A stretch of 22,028 nt of DNA from Bacteroidota bacterium (GTDB lineage: Bacteria > Bacteroidota > Ignavibacteria > SZUA-365). The stretch is from the NCBI GenBank assembly GCA_023432805.1, contig JAEYUG010000063.1:1-22028 (forward strand), read 5' to 3'. The position numbers and the translations under genes were made by a program. The notes beneath the pieces are model-generated. The model was given only the letters and a program-made list of their open reading frames with translations. It had not been told where the DNA came from and did no database searches. This document shows, piece after piece, positions 15,774 to 22,028 of this stretch (position 1 is the stretch's first letter; each line of letters begins with the position of its first letter).

Positions 15774-15907
15774 AGGACGGACGCCCTCGTCCGTCCTTGA
15801 CGAATGTTCAGTGGGTGCTGGGTGGACGGGGACGTCCACCGACCTGTCTGGTGGACGAAGACGTCCACCGACCTTTCTGGTGGACGAAGACGTCCACCGA
15901 CCGTTCA
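15774..15907. repeat. Dispersed hairpin repeat, copy B, with three tandem 29-bp units
   Basis: From the left: hairpin AGGACGGACG-CCCT-CGTCCGTCCT (15774-15797, 10-bp perfect arms); the conserved core in inverse orientation (15798-15818); then three head-to-tail 29-bp units at 15821-15849, 15850-15878 and 15879-15907. Each unit starts with GGTGGACG-RRGA-CGTCCACC and goes on GACC-N-[TG]TCW. The last unit contains the menC stop codon (15905-15907). Two base pairs in the first hairpin are changed on both arms relative to the common stem. Confidence 0.88.
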
Positions 15908-16969
15908 GAGCTGGAGGTGGCCGTGGGTGATGCGGTCGGCGAAGTGGTCGCGGGTGAAGAGGCTACCGGTGGCGAGTCCGTGGGCGCGCGTGCAGACCTG
16001 CGCGAGCGAGGCGGCAAGATGCGCCACCGCCCTGCGGCCGATAGCACCATCGATGAGCGACGTGAACACGACGTCCCTGCCCGCCGCCACGGCTGCGCGT
16101 GCGAAGTGTCCGCACGCGGCGAGCGAACCGAGCGCCATGGGCTTGAGGATGTACACGGCCGCGACATCCCGCACGAGCAATGCGTGCGCCGTCGCGAGAT
16201 CCGTCACCGCTTCATCGGCCGCGATCGGAATCCCCCCGCTCCGGTGCAGTCGTTCGAGCGCGTCGACATCCGTGGCGACAACCGGCTGTTCGATGTACTC
16301 GATGTCGTACGGCGCGAACCGCGCACAGATCTCCCGCGCCTGCGCCTCGCTCCACGCCCCGTTTGCATCGAGACGGATCTGCAGGTCCCTACCCAGCATC
16401 TCGCGCAGCGTGCGCACGCGCGCGACATCGTCATCTGCGGCGAGTGCGCCGACCTTCATCTTCACGCACGTGAACCCGGCGGCGCGCACGGCTTCCGCAG
16501 TGGTGGCGAGGTCGCCGCCCGCAAGCACGGCGTTCACGCGCACGCGGTCTGGCACGGAGCCTTCTCCCACCTCCCAGGCGAGCACGGCCGCGATCGACAT
16601 CCCGCGCAGAGACGCATCCAGATCGCGCAGCGCGCACTCGACCGCAAAGCGCGCGGTGGGGGTGTTGGCGAGGGCGCGGTCGAGTGCTGGAAACGCGCCG
16701 CGTGCGGTGAGGCACCGGGCGATGTCGTGCGCGTGGCGCATCGCGCCTTCGATCACGCAGCAGGCTGCGGCGAGGGCCGCGCGTGCGTCATCGTACGACT
16801 CGGTGCCGAACTCCTCGAGGGGCGTGGCCTCGCCGCGTCCCACATGCCCGGTGCCGGTGTCGGTGACCGTGAGCACGAGCGAGCGCCGCGCGGTGAGCGT
16901 GAAGCGGCTCGTGGCAAAGGGATGCGCGAGCGGCAGCACATGATCCGATATTTCCGTTCGAAGCGACAT
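15905..16969 (-). CDS. menC: o-Succinylbenzoate synthase MenC
   Basis: 354 residues from the ATG at 16969; an upstream ATG at 16996 would add nine. Enolase-superfamily enzyme that dehydrates SHCHC (the MenH product) to o-succinylbenzoate. It has the capping domain start (VLPLAHPFATS) and the barrel residues in the expected order: K170-M-K172, D201 in RLDANGAW, E227 in EYIEQP, D252 in AADEAV, and K276 in ILKPMALGS. The C-terminal SLIDGAIGRRAVAHLAA and HGLATGSLF segments are typical of MenC rather than of dipeptide epimerases, which share the fold and cannot be excluded by motif alone. Its place as the last gene of menDH-B-A-C supports MenC. It starts 63 bp after menA, and the stop codon is inside a hairpin repeat unit. 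Confidence 0.87.
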   Translation of the reverse strand: MSLRTEISDHVLPLAHPFATSRFTLTARRSLVLTVTDTGTGHVGRGEATPLEEFGTESYDDARAALAAACCVIEGAMRHAHDIARCLTARGAFPALDRALANTPTARFAVECALRDLDASLRGMSIAAVLAWEVGEGSVPDRVRVNAVLAGGDLATTAEAVRAAGFTCVKMKVGALAADDDVARVRTLREMLGRDLQIRLDANGAWSEAQAREICARFAPYDIEYIEQPVVATDVDALERLHRSGGIPIAADEAVTDLATAHALLVRDVAAVYILKPMALGSLAACGHFARAAVAAGRDVVFTSLIDGAIGRRAVAHLAASLAQVCTRAHGLATGSLFTRDHFADRITHGHLQL

Positions 16970-17032
16970 TTCGCAGCGATTATCCTTGCAAATCATGCAT
17001 CATGATGTCAGATCTGCAAGAATGTAGCATGC

Positions 17033-17937
17033 TCAGAGCAGGTGGCCGAGGGAGTAGAGGATGGCGAAGAGGGCGAGGAGGCGGCCGGTGCCGCCGAGGG
17101 CCGCGTTGAGGCGGGGTCCGTCGGTCACGGTGTAGATCGTGCGCACGAGCGGCACTGCGATCGGAAGCGACCCGAGCGCGAGCAGCAGGGGCAGGCGCGC
17201 GATGCCGCCCGCGAGCACCTGCGCGACGGGAACGAGGGAGGCGACGGCGAGCAGGGCCACATACTCGATGCGCGTGGCGGCGCGGCCCATCCGCACGGCG
17301 AGCGTGCGCTTGGCGGCGCCGCGGTCGGTGTCGATGTCGCGGTAGTTGTTCACGACGAGAATCGCCGTGCTGATCGCGCCCATGGGCAGCGCGGCCACGA
17401 GCGCGTCGGTGCTCCACGCGAGCGTCTGCACGTAGTGCGTGCCGGTCACCGCCGCGATGCCGAAGAAGACGAAGACGAAGATGTCGCCGAGTCCGTTGTA
17501 CGCGAGGGGAAAGGGTCCCGCCGTGTAAATCACTGCACAGAAGATCGAGGCGACGCCGATCGCGAGAATCGGCCAGCCTCCGATCCACACCAGATACAGT
17601 CCGAGCACGAAGGTGAGCGCGAGCACACCGATCATCGCGTTGCGCACGGTGCGCGGCGCGATGATGCCTGCGGCGACGACGCGCACGGGTCCCACACGTT
17701 CGTGCGTATCGGCCCCCTTCACGAAGTCGAAGTAGTCGTTGGCGAAGTTCGTGGCGATCTGGATCAGCAGCGCGCAGACGAGCGCGACGGCCGCGGGCAA
17801 TGGTGCGAAGAGCCCCTCCCCCGCCGCGACGGCCGATCCCACCAGCACGGGCGCGACGGCCGCGGGCAACGTCTTGGGACGCGCGGCGAGCATCCATGCC
17901 TGCACGCGCGTGATGCCTGCGGGTGCGGACGGGGGCA

Positions 17938-17938
<1 letters not shown>
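17033..17938 (-). CDS. menA: 1,4-Dihydroxy-2-naphthoate polyprenyltransferase MenA
   Basis: 301 residues from a GTG at 17938 whose first base is the last base of the menB stop (TAGTG). A GTG at 17944 is an equally possible start giving a 7-bp overlap. Integral membrane prenyltransferase of the UbiA family that joins DHNA to a polyprenyl chain, giving demethylmenaquinone. The two Asp-rich Mg-diphosphate sites are NFANDYFDF (64-72) and NNYRDIDTD (197-205). VQAWMLAARPKTLPAAVAPVLVGSA is the usual MenA opening helix. Hydrophobic stretches suggest eight or nine transmembrane helices. The overlap with menB implies coupled translation. Confidence 0.95.
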
Positions 17939-18783
<845 letters not shown>

Positions 18784-18822
18784 GATGATGCCGTTCCTGT
18801 TGGGTGCGTGTCGTGAATGTTG

Positions 18823-21465
18823 TCAGTCGTGCCGCTGCCAGAAGTCTGTGTACAGGGTGGCGAGGGCGGCTGGCTTCTCGGCGGGCACGTCGTGCGAGGC
18901 GTCGGCCACGAGCTCGATCCGCGCACCGGCAATCGCCTCGTGCATGCGCCGCATCGTGGCCACGTATGCGGCGTCGCGTGCACCGGCCACGAGCAGCACC
19001 GGCATCGCCAGCGCACCGAGCGCCTGCCACTGCGAGGGCTGCATGCCTTGCCCCATGCCACGCAGGGAGGCCGCATAGCCTGCGACGCTTCCGCAGAGGC
19101 GGTCGGCGCGCGCAGCGCGCAGCACCGCGGGGTCGAGCCGTGTTGCGGCATCGAGCAGGGGAATCCGCATCCAGTCGTCGACGAAGCGCTCCAGTCCGAT
19201 CTCGAGCGCACGCGCTGCCAGCTGCTCGTCGAGCGCGCGGCGCTCCTCGCGCTTCGCCTCGTCGTCGATGCCGGGCGAGGCACTGACAAGGGCGAGGGAT
19301 GCGAGGAGGTCGGGACGGAGCGTCGCAACGCGCAGCGCCACACGTCCGCCCATCGAGTAACCCGCGAGATGCACGGGGGAATCCCCCTGTCGCTCGATCA
19401 GTTCGATCACGGCCGCGGCCGCGGCATCGAGCGTCCAGAGTTCGGGATAACAGCCTGCGTCGGGTGTGGGACCCGCGCCATGCCCCGTCAGATCGGTCAC
19501 GAGCACGCCCCGATCGAGCCGCGCGGCCACGTCGCGCCACATCGCGCCCGTGCGTGTGAAGCCGTGCAGAAGCAACGCATCGCGTGCATCCGTGCGCGTG
19601 GTGCGCAACCGCTGCGGCGTGAGCTGCAGCATGCCGGGCGCGGGCGTGGGAACCGTCGTCGCCAGCGGTGTCAGCTCGGCCTGCACGAAGAGCGCGTCGA
19701 ACAACTCCGTGCGCCGGTCGCGGCTTCGTGCGCGGTCGGTCGGCACCTCGATGATGCAGACACCGCCGCGCGCGCGCCAGTCGCGCAGCGCGGTGGTGAG
19801 TGCGGCAGCGGACTCGGCGCGCACGTGCTCGTGTCCGTAGGCCGCGGCGAGGGCGGCGAGGTCGCGTCCGTGCGGAGTGACGAAGTGCCGCGTGTAGGCG
19901 GGGTCGAACTCGCGCACCGGCAGCATGTCGAAGATTTCGCCGCCGTCGTTGTTGAGCACGACCACGGCGCAGTCGATACTGCGCTCGCGCACGAGTAGCG
20001 ACGACGCATCGTGCAGCAGCGCCACGTCGCCGGTCACGAGCACCGTGCGTCCCCCGCGCCCTCGCGCGATGCCGAAGGCCGTAGCCGTCACGCCGTCGAT
20101 GCCGTTCACGCCGCGATTGGCGAACACGTCCACGTCACAGGCGAGCCGGGGAACGAAGGTTTCGAGATCCCGCACCGGCATGCTGCTCGACACAACGAGC
20201 GCATCGCCATCGGCGAGCGATGCCGCAAGCACCGCATGCACCGTCGGCTCGAAATCCCACGACGCATCGTCGAGATGCGTGCCAAGCGCACGCGTCACCG
20301 CCTGGTCTGCCGCAACGAGCGCGTCGCGCCAGGTGCGGTCGAAGATTGCGAGGGGATGCGCCGCAAAGCGTGCGGTGAGCTCGTCGAGCACCAGCGCCGC
20401 ATCGGCCTGCACGTACGTGCCGATCACATGCTCGGCGTCAATGCGCACGGGCACGGGATCGATGCGGATCTGCTCGAGTGTGGCGGCGCCGAGCGTGCGC
20501 TGCGCCACCGCGGTCGTGGGCGTACCGCCGATGCGCACGACGAGCACGTCGTCGAAGAGCGCGCGGCCGGCGGGATTGCGGAATAAAAGATCCGATGCTC
20601 CGATGATACCCGGCGCCGCCTCCCGCACGACGCGGAGGTTCGAGGCGGCTTCCGCGCAGATGGGCACGGCCGTCGCCTGCGCGAAGGCGGCCACAGCGCG
20701 ACGCAGCGTGGTGTCGGGTGCGGCGGGACCCGCGACCAGCACGATCCGGCGCGCGCGCCGCATCCTGTCTTCGAGCATGTCGAGCGCCGCAGCGTCGGGT
20801 GCGAGACGCGGAGCATGCGTGGTGATGAAGCGGCGTCCCTCGGCGCGTCCCCACACATCCTCGTCGGTGACGTAGAGGAATTCGCGCGGCACAGCGGCGT
20901 GCGCCGGCGCGTCGGCGACGGGTTCGAGCGGCTTGTCGAAGGGGACGTTCAAGTGCACGGGTCCCGCTTCGACGCCGCGCGCGCGATCGAGCGCATGCGC
21001 GACCGTGCTGCGCAGCGCACGGAACACGCGCGCCTGTGCGACCGGCTCCGGAAGGTCTGCGAAGAACCGCACCGCGCGCCCGTAGAGGTGCACCTGATCC
21101 ATCGCCTGAGGCGCGCCGCTTGCACGCAGCCATGAGGGACGGTCTGCAGTGAGGATGACAAGGGGGATGCCTGACGCGTCGGCTTCACACACCGCCGCGT
21201 GGTACTCAGCCGCAGCCGTACCCGACGTGCAGACGAGCGCGACACACCCAGCGGAAGCCTTCGCCAGACCAAGGGCGAAGTACGACGCGCTGCGTTCGTC
21301 GATGAAGGAGTGATCGGTGATGTCGGGATGTGCCGCGAGGGCGAGCACGAGGGGCGTCGAGCGCGAGCCGGGAGAGATCACCGCGTGGCGCACGCCGCCA
21401 CGCGCGAGTTCATCGACGATGACGTGCGCCCAGAGCGCGTTGATGGTTGGGAATTCGGAGGTCAT
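18823..21465 (-). CDS. menD: MenD-MenH fusion: SEPHCHC synthase plus SHCHC synthase
   Basis: 880 residues in one open frame. Residues 1 to about 590 are MenD, a ThDP enzyme adding 2-oxoglutarate-derived succinic semialdehyde to isochorismate. It shows AVISPGSRSTPL, IDERSASYFALGLA, CTSGTAAAEYHAAV (catalytic Glu), TADRP, and the ThDP/Mg motif GD (479-480) to NN (505-506). A Pro/Thr-rich linker (about 590-625) leads to an alpha/beta-hydrolase, MenH, which eliminates pyruvate to give SHCHC. It shows LLLHGF (H634), nucleophile S704 in GYSMGG, D831 and H858 in DASHDVPAEKP. All active-site residues are present in both halves, so the protein should carry out consecutive steps. MenD and MenH are usually separate genes in bacteria; plant PHYLLO is a known larger fusion. 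It is the first gene of menDH-B-A-C, with a TAATTTG box 7 bp before the ATG. Confidence 0.95.
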   Translation of the reverse strand: MTSEFPTINALWAHVIVDELARGGVRHAVISPGSRSTPLVLALAAHPDITDHSFIDERSASYFALGLAKASAGCVALVCTSGTAAAEYHAAVCEADASGIPLVILTADRPSWLRASGAPQAMDQVHLYGRAVRFFADLPEPVAQARVFRALRSTVAHALDRARGVEAGPVHLNVPFDKPLEPVADAPAHAAVPREFLYVTDEDVWGRAEGRRFITTHAPRLAPDAAALDMLEDRMRRARRIVLVAGPAAPDTTLRRAVAAFAQATAVPICAEAASNLRVVREAAPGIIGASDLLFRNPAGRALFDDVLVVRIGGTPTTAVAQRTLGAATLEQIRIDPVPVRIDAEHVIGTYVQADAALVLDELTARFAAHPLAIFDRTWRDALVAADQAVTRALGTHLDDASWDFEPTVHAVLAASLADGDALVVSSSMPVRDLETFVPRLACDVDVFANRGVNGIDGVTATAFGIARGRGGRTVLVTGDVALLHDASSLLVRERSIDCAVVVLNNDGGEIFDMLPVREFDPAYTRHFVTPHGRDLAALAAAYGHEHVRAESAAALTTALRDWRARGGVCIIEVPTDRARSRDRRTELFDALFVQAELTPLATTVPTPAPGMLQLTPQRLRTTRTDARDALLLHGFTRTGAMWRDVAARLDRGVLVTDLTGHGAGPTPDAGCYPELWTLDAAAAAVIELIERQGDSPVHLAGYSMGGRVALRVATLRPDLLASLALVSASPGIDDEAKREERRALDEQLAARALEIGLERFVDDWMRIPLLDAATRLDPAVLRAARADRLCGSVAGYAASLRGMGQGMQPSQWQALGALAMPVLLVAGARDAAYVATMRRMHEAIAGARIELVADASHDVPAEKPAALATLYTDFWQRHD

Positions 21466-21472
21466 GATTCCC

Positions 21473-21479
21473 CAAATTA
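21473..21479 (-). promoter_or_regulatory. TAATTTG box just upstream of menDH
   Basis: On the minus strand TAATTTG ends only 7 bp before the menDH ATG. If it is a -10 box the mRNA would start at or next to the start codon (leaderless). There is no TTG at the usual -35 distance. GGGGA 3 nt before the ATG is too close to be a good ribosome site. Confidence 0.35.
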
Positions 21480-21515
21480 CACAAGCCCCGTGAGATTCTG
21501 ATTACGTGAGAGGTC

Positions 21516-21535
21516 GGTGGACGAGGACGTCCACC
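21516..21535. repeat. Dispersed hairpin repeat, copy D (single hairpin)
   Basis: GGTGGACG-AGGA-CGTCCACC, perfect 8-bp arms, preceded by GGTC as in copy C. It lies 6 bp past the stop of the CDGSH gene. The 20-nt core and the second hairpin are missing. Confidence 0.85.
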
Positions 21536-21541
21536 CTCCTT

Positions 21542-21763
21542 TTACGCCATCGGCGGAAGGTCGTAGGCCTCGCATGCATCTTCGAATCCCGCCCCGCGGT
21601 GCGATCCGTCGCAGAAGGGCTTCTTCGAAGACTGACCGCAGCGGCACAGACTCACGCGTGTGCGTCCCCCGAGGCCGAAGGCGTTGCCCTCTGCATCCTG
21701 GATCGTGAAATCTCCCTCAACCGAAATGGAACCGTTGGGCTTGATGGTGATGGTGGTGGACAT
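21542..21763 (-). CDS. CDGSH iron-sulfur domain protein
   Basis: 73 residues. It contains the complete CDGSH cluster motif C-x-C-x2-S-x3-P-x-C-D-G-S-H (CRCGQSSKKPFCDGSH), which binds a redox-active [2Fe-2S] cluster through three Cys and one His. The N-terminal MSTTITIKPNGSISVEGDF part matches small bacterial single-domain CDGSH proteins. Likely a cytoplasmic electron or Fe-S transfer protein; the partner is unknown. The leader holds an inverted repeat (21764-21798), and no clear Shine-Dalgarno sequence is visible. It is on the men operon strand but separated from it by a hairpin repeat and its own promoter box, so co-transcription is uncertain. Confidence 0.93.
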   Translation of the reverse strand: MSTTITIKPNGSISVEGDFTIQDAEGNAFGLGGRTRVSLCRCGQSSKKPFCDGSHRGAGFEDACEAYDLPPMA

Positions 21764-21798
21764 GATCGTTCGTGGCTGGTGAGTGATGGTGAACGATC
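21764..21798. promoter_or_regulatory. Inverted repeat in the leader of the CDGSH gene
   Basis: GATCGTTC (21764-21771) and GAACGATC (21791-21798) are perfect 8-bp inverted arms, 19 bp apart, directly before the ATG at 21763. This could be an operator or an mRNA hairpin that covers the ribosome site. The arms are short, so chance is possible. Confidence 0.3.
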
Positions 21799-21837
21799 AA
21801 ACAACATCAGCAGAGGGATGAGGGTTCCAGAAAGGTC

Positions 21838-21902
21838 GGTGGACGCCCTCATCCACCCAGCACCCACTGAACATCCGTCAGGAGTGGACGAGGACGTCCA
21901 CC
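21838..21902. repeat. Dispersed two-hairpin repeat, copy C
   Basis: Hairpin 1 is GGTGGACG-CCCT-CATCCACC (21838-21857). On the minus strand its one non-Watson-Crick pair becomes a U-G wobble. The core is at 21860-21880 (CACCCACTGAACATCCGTCA in it), and hairpin 2 is GTGGACG-AGGA-CGTCCAC (21884-21901). It is preceded by AAGGTC. The copy lies upstream of the CDGSH gene. Confidence 0.85.
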
Positions 21903-22028
21903 ATAGGCGCTAACTTAGTCTGACCGGGCAGTGTTCAGGGTGGGTGAAAATCACATGTTGCTGCGTGACGCGTTTGCGTGGTGTATTGAAGACATGCCGA
22001 TGGAGGCGTGCTCCTGCGTGAGAGAGCC
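21903..22028. other. Window end, no supported gene
   Basis: An open frame on the plus strand starts at the ATG at 21955 and runs to the edge (MLLRDAFAWCIEDMPMEACSC), but it is only 24 codons and shows no recognised motif or Shine-Dalgarno sequence. TAACTTAG at about 21911-21918 could be a -10 box. It cannot be judged without more sequence. Confidence 0.25.

Noticed and set aside
15821..15907. CRISPR array
   Set aside because: The three 29-bp units are directly adjacent, with no unique spacers, and the unit is mostly palindrome.
15804..16943. Plus-strand open frames through the hairpin repeats and menC antisense (STDLSGG and VDEDVHRPF repeats)
   Set aside because: The peptide repeats are just translations of the 29-bp hairpin units; the rest is antisense to menC. 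They should not be annotated as proteins.
15905..16969. Dipeptide (Ala-Glu) epimerase instead of MenC
   Set aside because: The folds and Lys/Asp residues are shared, but the C-terminal GAIG and HGLATG segments and the position in the men operon favour MenC. Not fully excluded.
21506..21913. 135-codon plus-strand open frame over the CDGSH gene
   Set aside because: It is antisense to a gene with a perfect CDGSH motif and begins and ends in hairpin repeats.

Overview
This 22 kb, GC-rich window looks like chromosome from a member of the Bacteroidota/Chlorobiota/Kapaibacteriota side of the tree. Three large secreted proteins end in recognisable type IX secretion (Por) C-terminal sorting domains, the quinone genes are for menaquinone, and several promoters look like the Bacteroidota-type TAnnTT(T)G box. 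The phylum assignment is an inference from these traits; no rRNA or other marker gene is present.

Left part (1-5899, all minus strand): the start of a secreted BNR/YCF48-like protein cut by the window edge, a complete Asp-box (BNR) repeat protein with a sorting domain, and a 961-residue secreted protein made of seven roughly 120-residue modules plus a sorting domain. Diverging from the last is menE (plus strand). After it comes a 4Fe-4S protein gene with a perfect FNR/CRP-like palindrome upstream. That gene converges, 3 bp apart, on a complete AbiE toxin-antitoxin pair (abiEi-abiEii, minus strand) whose promoter region holds a perfect 13-bp inverted repeat.

Middle (10279-15704, minus strand): an FG-GAP/ASPIC-UnbV secreted protein with a sorting domain, then a two-gene M16 peptidase unit. 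The upstream M16 gene is catalytic (HFFEH). The downstream gene encodes a lipoprotein partner without the zinc motif and starts one base after the stop of the first.

Right part (15905-21465, minus strand): a menaquinone operon, menD-menH (one fused gene), menB, menA, menC. With the detached menE this covers isochorismate to DHNA-CoA and DHNA prenylation. menF, the DHNA-CoA thioesterase and the final methyltransferase are not in the window. Upstream lies a small CDGSH iron-sulfur protein gene.

The most unusual feature is a dispersed family of hairpin elements at 12756-12822, 15774-15907, 21516-21535 and 21838-21902. Palindromes of the form GGTGGACG-RRGA-CGTCCACC, in three of the four places paired around a conserved 20-21 nt core, sit just 3' of minus-strand genes. 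The arms covary and have no T-run behind them. They look like a mobile or REP/BIME-like element, or a family of 3'-end RNA structures, and I do not recognise a described family.
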